Origin: AcAMD-5 sp044343935
GTDB taxonomy: Bacteria; Actinomycetota; Actinomycetes; S36-B12; UBA5976
Assembly: GCA_044343935.1 (NCBI GenBank)
Contig: JBIJDU010000008.1
Span: forward strand, 1-57,049
Reading direction: 5' to 3'
Length of the DNA: 57,049 nucleotides
The notes below the pieces were generated by a model. It was not told the origin of the DNA and searched no databases. It saw only the letters and a program-made list of their open reading frames with translations. This document shows, in pieces, positions 24,968 to 33,283 of this stretch (positions are counted from its first letter, which is position 1; each line of letters begins with the position of its first letter). Both the position numbers and the translations under genes were made by a program.

Positions 24968-26336
24968 GAACCACCTCAGTTGGCAGCACAATCTCAATTC
25001 GCAATCCGCCAGTTGGGGCATCGACTAATTTAACTTCGCCTCGATGAGATTTCACAATGGCATAAAGAATAGAGAGCCCCAAACCAAAGCCACCAGTATC
25101 GCGAGTGCGAGATTCATCTAACCGATGGAACCGTTCAAATACTCTCTCCCGCTCGGTAACAGAAATGCCGCTACCAAAATCATCAATTAGAATTCGCACT
25201 TTCTCCGATTGCGGCTCAATTGTGATTCTGCCACCAGTATTAGTGTGTTGCTTAATGTTTGCTAGCGCGTTTAGCAGCACCTGAGTTAACTGCAATCGAT
25301 CAGCTGTAATAATCACCTGATTGGGTGAAATTAGCTCAATCTTGCGATCTGGATTTGCCACTTCAAAATCAGAAATTATCGTTCTAGTTAACTCAACTAA
25401 ATCAAGCTCATCAATTGTTAATACGGTGCCTTCATCTAATTTGGCTAAGTTAAGTAAATCTAAAACTAGCCGCTCCATTCGCGCACTTTCGGCATCAATG
25501 CGCTCTGCCGCGCGAGATCGTTGCTCAGCTGAGGTATTGGCATCGCTATTAAGAATTTCTGCGTAGCCGCGAATCACAGTTAGCGGCGTGCGCAGTTCAT
25601 GCGAGGCATCACCTAAAAATCTTCGCATTCGAGTTTCTGATGCAGCCCGTTCATCAACTGATTGCTGCAGTGACGAGATCATTCGGTTCAGCGCAGATGC
25701 CAAGACACCAATTTCTGAACCAGGTTCGGTTTGTGGCACGCGGCGATCTAAATCGCCGCCAGCAATGGCATCGGCCGTTGCCACCATCTCAGTTACTGGC
25801 GCTAAATTTCGAGAGACAAACCACCACACTAATGCTGCTGCCAAAATTGAAATCAGAATTACCGCCAGCACGGTTCGGCCCAGCAATAACGCAATTTGTT
25901 CTTGCACTGAATTAAGCGGTGCAGCTGCAACTAAATTAACCCCTGGCCCACCTTCAGCAATTAACACTCGATAAGCCGGCTCCACGCTCTCAACCGTAAT
26001 TGGAGTTTGCACTGCTTGATTTAACTGAATTTCAGTTAGTGTTGGAAAGGGCAGCGGTTCATAAACTGAGCCAGCTGCGCGCACTACTGCAACTGAGCCA
26101 TCATTAAGCACCACACCAAGTGCCACCGGCACTACTACGTCGGTGGCAAAAAAATTAAGTGCACCGCCAGCAAAAAGTGAATCATTTCTCGGTGCAGCTA
26201 ACACTTCGCGCAATCCGCTATCAACTTCAGTCATGGCATTTTGATAAGCGGTGGAGACACTAAAGCCACCAATTAATCCGCTCGCTACTGTGATTACAGC
26301 AGTCACGGTTGCCACTAACCGAGTTCGTAATTTCAT
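24957..26336 (-). CDS. Sensor histidine kinase (HAMP, HisKA, HATPase)
   Basis: This 459-residue membrane kinase has TM1 (about 8-28), an extracytoplasmic sensor region (about 32-150), TM2 (about 153-174), a HAMP linker, a dimerisation domain with phospho-accepting His246 in SHELRTPLTVIRGYAE, and a HATPase domain (N box, DDFGSGIS, GFGLGLSI). The organisation is that of the MprB/TcrY-like actinobacterial kinases. Its start overlaps the response-regulator stop by 4 nt. The stimulus is unknown; the sensor domain has no cysteine or metal motif I can see. Confidence 0.92.
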   Translation of the reverse strand: MKLRTRLVATVTAVITVASGLIGGFSVSTAYQNAMTEVDSGLREVLAAPRNDSLFAGGALNFFATDVVVPVALGVVLNDGSVAVVRAAGSVYEPLPFPTLTEIQLNQAVQTPITVESVEPAYRVLIAEGGPGVNLVAAAPLNSVQEQIALLLGRTVLAVILISILAAALVWWFVSRNLAPVTEMVATADAIAGGDLDRRVPQTEPGSEIGVLASALNRMISSLQQSVDERAASETRMRRFLGDASHELRTPLTVIRGYAEILNSDANTSAEQRSRAAERIDAESARMERLVLDLLNLAKLDEGTVLTIDELDLVELTRTIISDFEVANPDRKIELISPNQVIITADRLQLTQVLLNALANIKQHTNTGGRITIEPQSEKVRILIDDFGSGISVTERERVFERFHRLDESRTRDTGGFGLGLSILYAIVKSHRGEVKLVDAPTGGLRIEIVLPTEVVHEN

Positions 26337-27034
26337 GCCGCGCTCTTGGGATCCTTTAGTTGAAAGCCAATACCGCGGACAGTTTTAATTAAACCATAAC
26401 CTTGATGATCAATCTTTTTGCGCAAGTAGGAGATATAGGTATCAAGCACGGTTGTTTCACTGTCGTAATTAATTCCCCAAACATTGCTTAGCAGCTGCTG
26501 CTTAGTTAGCACGCGGTTCTTGTTCTGCATTAAATACGCTAGCAACTTAAATTCAGTTGGTGATAAATTAACTTCTAGATCTTCTACTTTAACAATTCTA
26601 GTATCAAAGTTAATCTCAATTGGTCCCACAATTAATGTACTAACTACCTCAGGTTCGGTCTTACTGCGCCGCAGCACTGCTTTTACTCGCAGAATTAACT
26701 CTTCTACCCCAAATGGTTTAGTGACATAGTCATCCGCGCCAAGTCTCAGACCATGCTTTTCATCATCGCGGTCATCGCGTGCGGTAAGGAACAAAACAGG
26801 AGTCTCAATTCCCTTAGTACGCATGCGCTCGAGCACTTCAAAGCCGTTCATTAGCGGCATATTGATATCTAGCAGCAGCAGATCTGGTGATTGCTCGCGA
26901 ACTAGTCGCAACGCCTCCATGCCGTTTGCCGCTCTAAGTGTCTGATACCCACCTAAGGTCAGGGCATCTTCCAACAGATCGGCAACAGCTACTTCGTCAT
27001 CGACGATTAATACAGTTGAGCGATCTTCTTGCAT
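26333..27034 (-). CDS. OmpR/PhoB-family response regulator
   Basis: This 233-residue regulator has a receiver domain (VLIVDDE, phospho-acceptor Asp56 in LLLLDINMP, Lys in VTKPFG) and a C-terminal winged-helix domain (LSPTEFKLLAYLMQN, TVLDTYISYLRKKID, IKTVRGIGF). The ATG at 27034 has a GAAGGGAG ribosome-binding site; an upstream in-frame start would run into the terminator region. It is the first gene of the three-gene operon with the kinase and a secreted protein. Confidence 0.94.
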   Translation of the reverse strand: MQEDRSTVLIVDDEVAVADLLEDALTLGGYQTLRAANGMEALRLVREQSPDLLLLDINMPLMNGFEVLERMRTKGIETPVLFLTARDDRDDEKHGLRLGADDYVTKPFGVEELILRVKAVLRRSKTEPEVVSTLIVGPIEINFDTRIVKVEDLEVNLSPTEFKLLAYLMQNKNRVLTKQQLLSNVWGINYDSETTVLDTYISYLRKKIDHQGYGLIKTVRGIGFQLKDPKSAA

Positions 27035-27075
27035 TATTGCTCCCTTCAGGGTTAATTCTCCCGTAAAAATCAAAA

Positions 27076-27116
27076 CAGGGTGGATCTGTGCTATCGCCAG
27101 CAGCAGATCCACCCTG
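27076..27116 (-). terminator. Rho-independent terminator after the His-rich secreted protein
   Basis: A perfect 13-bp inverted repeat (CAGGGTGGATCTG / CAGATCCACCCTG) with a 15-nt loop. On the minus strand it is followed by TTTTGATTTTT. It separates the secreted-protein gene from the response-regulator operon. Confidence 0.88.
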
Positions 27117-27143
27117 ATTTGGGGAGAGTGGAGATATTAAGTT

Positions 27144-27770
27144 TTAAGAACGCATTCCCATACCGCCATGGCCCTTGCCATAGCCGTTTCCAAATCCGGA
27201 ATGTTTGCCACCATGACCGCGGTGGCCTTTACCAAGATGTTCAGCTCGATTGGCTGGCAGCGCAGCAATAATTGCTGCTGCCCCAACGCTGGATAGTTTG
27301 TTTTCGGCAACTAATTGATCAGTTACCTGCTTAACTAGATCCTTCATCGGATCTTTTGCTGGCTTTGCCTTTAGCATCGCATCTCTAACTGCACCTAATT
27401 GCGCATAACTGACGCTGCCGGCTTTCACCGCAGCAATCAATGACTTGCCACCAGTTTTGATTAGATCGGCAACTGCTTGCGTCAATGTGCCGTTCGCAAC
27501 TAGATCGGCTAGCACTTTAGCTTGGGCAGCATCATGTGCGGCTTTTAGATTAGCTTTTTTTGCCGCTACGGCAGTTTTCATGGCCGCATAAAACGCATCG
27601 GCCTCAGTTTGGCTGATGGTGCCAGCGGTTACCAATTTATTAATTGGTCCGTTTGCTTTTGCGCCACCAATCGCGTTGCCGCGATGATCTGCGCTGGCTG
27701 CCGCACCCATCCCGAGCAACAGCGCAGCTGCTCCTACCAACGCAGCGGCGGCCGTTAACTTCCGTTTCAT
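27144..27770 (-). CDS. Secreted helical-repeat protein with His/Gly-rich tail
   Basis: This 208-residue protein has a signal peptide (about 1-29, ending AAASA). The mature part contains four similar helical units built around L-(V/A)-x-x-G-(T/S)-(I/L/V)-(T/S)-x-x-x-A (INKLVTAGTISQTEADA, LADLVANGTLTQAVADL, IAAVKAGSVSYAQLGAV, DQLVAENKLSSVGAAAI). These resemble SHOCT/DUF2680-type short helices. The last 30 residues are His-, Gly- and Lys-rich (HLGKGHRGHGGKHSGFG), a possible metal- or polyanion-binding tail. The ATG at 27770 has CAGGAGTG. It may be a target of the adjacent two-component system. Confidence 0.7.
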   Translation of the reverse strand: MKRKLTAAAALVGAAALLLGMGAAASADHRGNAIGGAKANGPINKLVTAGTISQTEADAFYAAMKTAVAAKKANLKAAHDAAQAKVLADLVANGTLTQAVADLIKTGGKSLIAAVKAGSVSYAQLGAVRDAMLKAKPAKDPMKDLVKQVTDQLVAENKLSSVGAAAIIAALPANRAEHLGKGHRGHGGKHSGFGNGYGKGHGGMGMRS

Positions 27771-27879
27771 TTCACTCCTGTCAGAGGTGGCGGGGTTCCG
27801 CCCAGGCAAATCTCTAACTTAACCCTGCCAAGCATCGGTGAATTTCCTGTGGGGATTCTGTGAACTAGGGAACTTCCCC

Positions 27880-27885
27880 TAGGGT
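27880..27885 (+). promoter_or_regulatory. Probable -10 element for leaderless orn
   Basis: TAGGGT ends 8 nt before the orn ATG and no Shine-Dalgarno sequence is present. Confidence 0.4.
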
Positions 27886-27893
27886 GTGCCCAT

Positions 27894-28526
27894 ATGAATA
27901 ACTCCTCCCGCACCAGCGAGCGCATTGTCTGGATCGATTGCGAAATGACCGGGCTTGATCTAACTAAAGACGCCCTGGTGGAAGTGGCTTGCATTGTTAC
28001 CGAAGCTGACCTAACTGAACTAGACGAAGGCTTTCAGGTTGTGATTCGACCAGCAGATTTAGCCGTGCTAGATAACATGGTAGAAGTAGTGCAGAAAATG
28101 CACACGGAATCTGGCTTAATTCATGAGATCCCAACCGGGGTAAGTCTGGCTGAGGCAGAAGAGCAATTAATTACTTATATTAAAAGCCATATTCCAGAAC
28201 CCAGAAAATCTCCACTTGCTGGCTCGAGTGTTTATGTGGACCGGGGCTTTTTAATTCGAGATATGCCAAAAGTTGATGCGCATTTGCATTACCGCTTATT
28301 AGATGTCTCATCGGTTAAGGAAATTGCCCGTCGCTGGTATCCGCGCGTTTATTTCGGCACCCCGGCAAAAGTAGGAAATCACCGCGCGCTTAGTGACATT
28401 AAAGAATCAATTGAAGAACTGCGGTTTTATCGAGAGTTGATATTTCAACCAGATCCAGGTCCCACCACCGATCAGGTGAAGGAAGTGGCAGAACAAATCA
28501 ACACTAGGCGCAGCCCCGATGAGTAA
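27894..28526 (+). CDS. orn: Oligoribonuclease
   Basis: This 210-residue DEDDh exonuclease degrades 2-5-nt RNAs and linear diguanylates to mononucleotides. The N-terminal WIDCEMTGLD carries the first acidic pair, the mid-region shows VYVDRGFL..DMPKVDAHLHYR, and the HRALSDIKESIEELRFYR motif has the catalytic His and Asp. Its length is slightly above the usual ~180-200 through a short C-terminal tail. tRNA-His follows, as in many actinobacteria. Confidence 0.96.
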   Translation: MNNSSRTSERIVWIDCEMTGLDLTKDALVEVACIVTEADLTELDEGFQVVIRPADLAVLDNMVEVVQKMHTESGLIHEIPTGVSLAEAEEQLITYIKSHIPEPRKSPLAGSSVYVDRGFLIRDMPKVDAHLHYRLLDVSSVKEIARRWYPRVYFGTPAKVGNHRALSDIKESIEELRFYRELIFQPDPGPTTDQVKEVAEQINTRRSPDE

Positions 28527-28571
28527 GGCAGATAGACTTCGCGCCGCATTGAAGCACTTGCTTCAATTCAT

Positions 28572-28648
28572 GGTGGGTGTAGCTCAGCTGGTAGAGCGCC
28601 GCGTTGTGGTCGCGGATGTCGCGGGTTCAAGTCCCGTCACTCACCCCA
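28572..28648 (+). tRNA. tRNA-His (GTG)
   Basis: It has the extra G at -1 (28572) paired to C73, acceptor GTGGGTG/CACTCAC, anticodon stem CCGCG/CGCGG with loop TTGTGGT giving GTG, a normal T arm and encoded CCA. Confidence 0.95.
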
Positions 28649-28664
28649 AGTTTTAAGGCCAAAT

Positions 28665-29195
28665 ATGTCATCACCTAATACCCGTGAGATTTGGTTGATG
28701 CGAACTGAATTAACCCAGCCATTTAATGAATCGGTGCCAGCTGAATTCACCTGGCACACCTTTACCGTTGGTAAAGATGATGCTGAATTTCTCGCCGCAA
28801 ATGCCGATGCGTTTGCTGGCCATCCCGAGCAAGGGCTTTGGGAACAAGCCGATTTAACTCAGCGAATTAATGAGCCGTGGTTTGTGCCAGAAGATTTTTA
28901 TCTGTTGCGCGATAGTGAAAATAAAGTCGCGGGATTTGTTTGGCTCAAAATTCATATTGAGCGCATGGTGCCAGATGCGGAGATTTACCTAATTGGATTA
29001 ATTCAGAAACATCAACTCAAAGGCCTGGGTAAAGCACTGCTGGCACATGGCTTAAATGAGATCTATAAAAAAGGCTTTAATGAAGCGATCATTTATGTTG
29101 ATGCGCCAAATGCAGTTGCGCTAAATTTGTATCAAAAGCATGGCTTTAAACAGATCTCAACGCAGATTGTGCCAATTGCGAAGAAACGGGATTGA
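28665..29195 (+). CDS. mshD: Mycothiol synthase-like GNAT acetyltransferase (single domain)
   Basis: This 176-residue GNAT protein matches the C-terminal half of MshD, which acetylates Cys-GlcN-inositol to make mycothiol. The segment NADAFAGHPEQGLWEQADL and then NEPWFVPEDFYLL is typical of that half, followed by the acetyl-CoA loop LIGLIQKHQLKGLGKALL and the end VDAPNAVALNLYQKHGF. Full MshD has two tandem GNAT domains (about 300 residues). Here only the linker-like start (EIWLMRTELTQP) and one domain remain; tRNA-His ends 16 nt upstream, so the first domain is truly absent. Confidence 0.75.
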   Translation: MSSPNTREIWLMRTELTQPFNESVPAEFTWHTFTVGKDDAEFLAANADAFAGHPEQGLWEQADLTQRINEPWFVPEDFYLLRDSENKVAGFVWLKIHIERMVPDAEIYLIGLIQKHQLKGLGKALLAHGLNEIYKKGFNEAIIYVDAPNAVALNLYQKHGFKQISTQIVPIAKKRD

Positions 29196-29881
29196 TGGCT
29201 ACCACTAACGCGGTATTGGGATTTTGGTTAGCAACTGCTGCCGCTAGCGCTACCGTGTTGGGCTGGCTATTTGTTGCTGGGAAAAAACAAATCTCGCAGC
29301 GCGCCATTGGTGCTGCACTCATTATTGCCGCCCTTGCCATGCTTTATGTCAGCTTCACGCAACTTATTCCGCAGGCCTACGATGCTAATTTCACAACTGG
29401 TTCACTTTTGCTCTGGCTAAGTATTGGCGCAGCTATCGTAATTGCGCTGCGGTTTATTGGTAATCAATTCAGTGATTTAGATTCCCTAAAATCTTCCGCG
29501 CTGCTAGTTGCTGCCGCAGTTACCGCACACAATTTGCCTGAAGGCGCGGCGGCAATTGCAACTACCGTGCAAGATCTAAATGCTGGCATTGCAACTTCAA
29601 TTGCAATTGCCGCTCACAATGTGCCAGAGGGCTTAGCCATTGCGGCCGCTGCGCTGGCAGCGGGTTATCACAAGTCCCGGGCGCTGCTATTTGTGTTGGT
29701 GGCAGCCGGAGCTGAAATTCTGGGCACTGGCATTGTGTTTGTTGAAGTGCAGTTGCTAAATCAATTACTGATTGCCAAGTTATTAACGGTGGTTGCTGGC
29801 ATCATGATCACGCTTAGCGTAATTGAGCTGCTCCCCCATGGTTATGCCAAATTCCGCACTAAAGGTGAGCCAACTCACTAA
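29195..29881 (+). CDS. ZIP-family divalent metal transporter
   Basis: This 228-residue membrane protein has about seven helices and the two metal-binding signatures HNLPEG and HNVPEG of the ZIP family (zinc, iron or manganese uptake). The ATG overlaps the mshD stop in TGATG, so it is probably co-translated with it. The histidine-rich cytoplasmic loop of eukaryotic ZIPs is absent. The substrate cannot be told from sequence. Confidence 0.9.
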   Translation: MATTNAVLGFWLATAAASATVLGWLFVAGKKQISQRAIGAALIIAALAMLYVSFTQLIPQAYDANFTTGSLLLWLSIGAAIVIALRFIGNQFSDLDSLKSSALLVAAAVTAHNLPEGAAAIATTVQDLNAGIATSIAIAAHNVPEGLAIAAAALAAGYHKSRALLFVLVAAGAEILGTGIVFVEVQLLNQLLIAKLLTVVAGIMITLSVIELLPHGYAKFRTKGEPTH

Positions 29882-29934
29882 ATATTGGCGCAACTGGCTC
29901 AAACCGGGTTTTAGTTAATCACTAAACTCCCGCC

Positions 29935-29942
29935 AGGAGGAA
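29935..29942 (+). promoter_or_regulatory. Strong ribosome-binding site fixing the TTG start of the DedA gene
   Basis: AGGAGGAA lies 2 nt before the TTG. It is the best Shine-Dalgarno match in the window and makes the rare start credible. Confidence 0.7.
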
Positions 29943-29944
29943 TC

Positions 29945-30580
29945 TTGGTTTACACCGCAGCGCTCGATGAAAATTTGAACAATTTGCTCAATGACACTGG
30001 CGCGATCATCTTTTATTTAGTGATCTGGGGACTTGTTTTTGCCGGCACAGGTTTATTCATTGGTGCTTTTATTCCCTTCATCACTGGTGACTCCTTACTT
30101 TTTGCTGCCGGCATAATTGCCGCGACCTCCGATAACGTAAACATTCAGATCTTGGTAATCGGCGTTGGGTTAGCCGCATTTATTGGTGATCAAGTTGGCT
30201 TTATTCTGGGTCGACATTACGGCCGGCCCTATTTAGAAAATCGCGGTGGCCCAAAAATTCAAGCAGCAATAGTTAAAACTGAGCAGTTCTATCAAAAATA
30301 CGGCTGGTGGTCAGTTGTGATTGCGCGCTTTATGCCATGGGCAAGAGTGTTTATTCCCGCAATTGCTGGCATTGGCAATATGAATTACTACAAATTCTTA
30401 ACTTCTAATTTCACTGGCGCAGTTGCGTGGGGTGTTGGCATCACCTTGGTTGGGTATTATGCCGCTAGCAATGAGGCAGTTAAATCAGTTGCTTACCTCA
30501 TTGCTGGCTTTTTTATCACCGCTTCCCTGATCGCTGGCTTTAGAACTTGGCGAGCAGATCGCAAAGCTAGAAACGCTTAA
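29945..30580 (+). CDS. DedA-family (SNARE-associated) membrane protein
   Basis: This 211-residue membrane protein has the DedA features: hydrophobic segments with PFITGDSLLFAAG, GDQVGFILGRHYGRPYLENRGG and the FMPWARVFIPAIAGIGNM motif. DedA proteins are linked to lipid-carrier recycling and membrane homeostasis. The TTG at 29945 is supported by an excellent AGGAGGAA ribosome-binding site at 29935-29942. Confidence 0.92.
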   Translation: MVYTAALDENLNNLLNDTGAIIFYLVIWGLVFAGTGLFIGAFIPFITGDSLLFAAGIIAATSDNVNIQILVIGVGLAAFIGDQVGFILGRHYGRPYLENRGGPKIQAAIVKTEQFYQKYGWWSVVIARFMPWARVFIPAIAGIGNMNYYKFLTSNFTGAVAWGVGITLVGYYAASNEAVKSVAYLIAGFFITASLIAGFRTWRADRKARNA

Positions 30581-30617
30581 GTTTCGCTATCCCTTATTGC
30601 TACGGCATGCTTAGCCG

Positions 30618-31370
30618 GTGACCACAACACTGACTATTGATTGCGGCGGCGGCAGCATTAAAGCTGCCGTGCTGGATGCTTCCGGCACCATGCGCTCTGC
30701 GCCAATTCGTGTCCCTACGCCATATCCGCTAACTACTGAGTTGTTTATGCAAACTCTTACCCAGTTGGCAAATCAACTACCGAAAGCCGCTCGCGCAACT
30801 GTTGGCATTCCCGGCATGATCCGCCATGGTGTGGTGATCTCAACGCCGCACTATGTCACTAAAACTGGGCCACGCTCAATTGTGTTACCTGAACTTGTGG
30901 ATCAGTGGCGCGGCTTTGATGCGAGATCGCAGTTAAGTGAAAGTTTTGGGATTCCAACGTTAGTGCTGAACGATGCTGAAGTGCATGGCGCTGGCGTGGT
31001 TGCTGGTAGTGGCTTAGAAGTTGTATTAACGCTTGGCACTGGCTTGGGTTATGCGTTATTTGATGGCGGCAAACTTGCTCCCCATTTAGAGTTATCGCAA
31101 GCCCCAGTTAGATTTCAACAAACTTATGACACTTACGTTGGTGAAACTGAACGAAAACGATTGGGCGATTTATTCTGGTCGAGAAGAGTTAGAAAATTAA
31201 TTGATGGGTTAAGGCCAGTATTTGTTTGGGATAGATTGTATTTAGGTGGCGGTAATGCCCGCATGATTAAAGCTGAAATCATTGAAAAACTAGGTGATGA
31301 TGTGGTGGTAGTGCCAAACAGCGCAGCGCTAGTTGGTGGTGTTCGCGCTTGGCAAGTCGTTGAAATTTAA
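30618..31370 (+). CDS. ppgK: ROK-family kinase, polyphosphate glucokinase-like
   Basis: This 250-residue ROK-fold kinase has phosphate motif IDCGGGSIKAAVLD at the N-terminus, GIPGMI, LNDAEVHGAG with the catalytic Asp, LTLGTGLGYALFDGG and a C-terminal GGGNARMI. Size and spacing resemble actinobacterial polyphosphate/ATP glucokinases. It lacks the usual ROK zinc-finger cysteines, as PpgK does. It would phosphorylate glucose, for example from the glucan locus downstream in the window. GTG start; a strong hairpin follows. Confidence 0.75.
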   Translation: MTTTLTIDCGGGSIKAAVLDASGTMRSAPIRVPTPYPLTTELFMQTLTQLANQLPKAARATVGIPGMIRHGVVISTPHYVTKTGPRSIVLPELVDQWRGFDARSQLSESFGIPTLVLNDAEVHGAGVVAGSGLEVVLTLGTGLGYALFDGGKLAPHLELSQAPVRFQQTYDTYVGETERKRLGDLFWSRRVRKLIDGLRPVFVWDRLYLGGGNARMIKAEIIEKLGDDVVVVPNSAALVGGVRAWQVVEI

Positions 31371-31402
31371 ATAGCGGGCTAGATTTCCTAGCCCGCTATT
31401 TA
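31368..31402. terminator. Bidirectional terminator between the ROK kinase and Ltp genes
   Basis: A perfect inverted repeat (ATAGCGGGCTAG / CTAGCCCGCTAT, 31371-31382 and 31388-31399, 5-nt loop), flanked by A and T runs so that it can work in both directions between two convergent genes. Confidence 0.85.
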
Positions 31403-31417
31403 TTAGTTTAATTAAAA

Positions 31418-31948
31418 CTATAGGCCGGTAGTGCTAACTCCATATTCAGCTTCTTCTGGTGTGTAACCTTCAAACTCCAACTGTTCGATTAAGCTTTTTC
31501 GGGAAAAGGACATGTTGTCCAAATAGTTTTCAGCGGCACGTGCTGCTTGCTCTTTCCAATCAACCTCAATTGAATCAACAGCATATATAGCATCTTCTTC
31601 GCTGAATCCCTCAAATTCCAGCTGTTCAATCAGACCTTTACGCGAAAATGGCATGTTGCTTAAATAGCTTTCGGCCGACCGTTTTGCATTGAATTGGCTA
31701 ACCGTCTCACTGAGACTTGAGCCGTCATCATTATTTTCTGTCTCATTTGATGGAGATGACGATTCAGTCGATGACGACGATGTCGAAGTTAAACCGGAGT
31801 CACTGGACCCACTTTGTGCAACAGTTATTACGACTAATAGACCGATGATGCCAAGAACAATAAATCGCTTCTTCTTGTACCATGGGCGCAAGGCCTTTGC
31901 TTTTGCCTTTGCTGCCTTAGCTTCAGCTTTTGCTTCTTTTTCAGACAC
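31418..31948 (-). CDS. Membrane-anchored protein with two Ltp repeats
   Basis: This 176-residue protein starts with an Ala/Lys-rich cytoplasmic helix (EAKAEAKAAKAKAKALRPWYKKKR), has one membrane segment (about 29-44), a Ser/Thr/Asn-rich outside linker (about 47-80) and two tandem 45-residue repeats (AESYLSNMPFSRKGLIEQLEFEG and AENYLDNMSFSRKSLIEQLEFEG). These are the helix-turn-helix-like Ltp repeats (host cell surface-exposed lipoprotein family), known from a streptococcal phage protein that blocks DNA injection of other phages and also found in many actinobacteria. Here the anchor is a membrane helix, not a lipid. Confidence 0.8.
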   Translation of the reverse strand: MSEKEAKAEAKAAKAKAKALRPWYKKKRFIVLGIIGLLVVITVAQSGSSDSGLTSTSSSSTESSSPSNETENNDDGSSLSETVSQFNAKRSAESYLSNMPFSRKGLIEQLEFEGFSEEDAIYAVDSIEVDWKEQAARAAENYLDNMSFSRKSLIEQLEFEGYTPEEAEYGVSTTGL

Positions 31949-32121
31949 TTTTACTCCTATCTGGTCGAGCGTAAAAATGCCTTTTTTACGCGCAAGTTGC
32001 CTCTCTCTATTTTCGAATCAGCAACTGGGAAAGATTACTCGGGATAGTCAAATCCGCCACATCGCATATGTGTTGCTGGGCTCGAATGTAATAAGAAAGT
32101 TATAAGCGTTGCCTAAAAGCG

Positions 32122-32167
32122 CCAACCCCTGGCGCTCAAACAGTGGATTTTGGTAGCCAGGGGTTGG
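32122..32167 (-). terminator. Probable terminator after ino1
   Basis: A perfect 12-bp inverted repeat (CCAACCCCTGGC / GCCAGGGGTTGG) with a 22-nt loop lies 24 nt past the ino1 stop. On the minus strand it is followed by CGCTTTTAGG, only a short T run. Confidence 0.65.
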
Positions 32168-32191
32168 GATTACTTATATCTAGCCTTGTGG

Positions 32192-33283
32192 CTATCGCTC
32201 AATTTTCCCAGCAATAAAATCTTCGGTGCGGTTAAGCGCTTCTTCATCCGAATACTGCTCAGGTGGCGACTTCATAAAGAAGCTAGATGGCGATAGCAGT
32301 GGACCGCCAATGCCGCGATCTAGTGCAATCTTGGCGCAGCGCAGCGCATCAATAATTACGCCAGCTGAGTTAGGTGAATCCCATACTTCTAGCTTGTATT
32401 CCAGATTTAGCGGCACATCACCAAATGCTTTACCTTCAAGTCGGACGTATGCCCACTTTCGGTCAGTTAACCAAGAAACATAATCAGATGGACCAATATG
32501 AACATTGCCCTCACCCATGTCGTAATCCAACTGACTGGTTACCGACTGGGTCTTTGAGATTTTCTTTGATTCCAATCGATCGCGCTCTAACATGTTCTTA
32601 AAGTCCATGTTGCCGCCGACGTTTAATTGCAGCGTGCGCTCAACTTTAACGCCGCGATCTTGGAATAACTTAGTCAAAATCCGGTGCGTAATAGTTGCGC
32701 CAACTTGACTCTTAATGTCATCGCCCACGATTGGTAAGCCAGCTTTAGTGAATTTATCCGCCCAAACTGGATCTGATGCCACGAAAACTGGCAACGCGTT
32801 AACAAACGCACAACCCGCATCAATTGCGCACTGTGCATAAAACTTAGTTGCTTCTTCGGAGCCAACTGGCAGATAGCAGACCAATACTTCAACCTTGGCA
32901 TCTTTCAGGGCTTTAACCACATCTACCGCTGGCGCATCAGATTCTTTAATGGTTTCGTTGTAGTAGCGGCCAAGACCATCCAGCGTGACGCCGCGCTGCA
33001 CGATGATGCCAGTTTTAGCAACATCGGCAAACTTGATGGTGTTGTTCTCACTTGCCCACATCGCATCAGCAAGGTCTAATCCAACTTTCTTTGCATCCAC
33101 ATCGAAGGCAGCAACGAACTTAACGCTGTTTACGTGGTAGCCACCTAATACCGTGTGCATCAAACCTGGAATCTCGGTATCAGGTGATGCGTCTTTGTAG
33201 TAGGTAACGCCTTGGATTAGTGAGTTGGCACAGTTACCAACTCCGACGATGGCGACTCTGATCTCGCCCTTATTGCTGCTCAC
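32192..33283 (-). CDS. ino1: Inositol-3-phosphate synthase
   Basis: This 363-residue NAD-dependent enzyme converts glucose-6-phosphate to inositol-3-phosphate, precursor of phosphatidylinositol and mycothiol. The N-terminal Rossmann motif VAIVGVGNCANSLIQG, VAAFDVD, and the C-terminal NVGGNMDFKNMLERDRLESKKISKT catalytic region are those of the actinobacterial enzyme. Its ATG overlaps the padR stop by 4 nt. The padR-ino1 pair is, as I recall, the same as Rv0047c-Rv0046c. Confidence 0.95.
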   Translation of the reverse strand: MSSNKGEIRVAIVGVGNCANSLIQGVTYYKDASPDTEIPGLMHTVLGGYHVNSVKFVAAFDVDAKKVGLDLADAMWASENNTIKFADVAKTGIIVQRGVTLDGLGRYYNETIKESDAPAVDVVKALKDAKVEVLVCYLPVGSEEATKFYAQCAIDAGCAFVNALPVFVASDPVWADKFTKAGLPIVGDDIKSQVGATITHRILTKLFQDRGVKVERTLQLNVGGNMDFKNMLERDRLESKKISKTQSVTSQLDYDMGEGNVHIGPSDYVSWLTDRKWAYVRLEGKAFGDVPLNLEYKLEVWDSPNSAGVIIDALRCAKIALDRGIGGPLLSPSSFFMKSPPEQYSDEEALNRTEDFIAGKIER

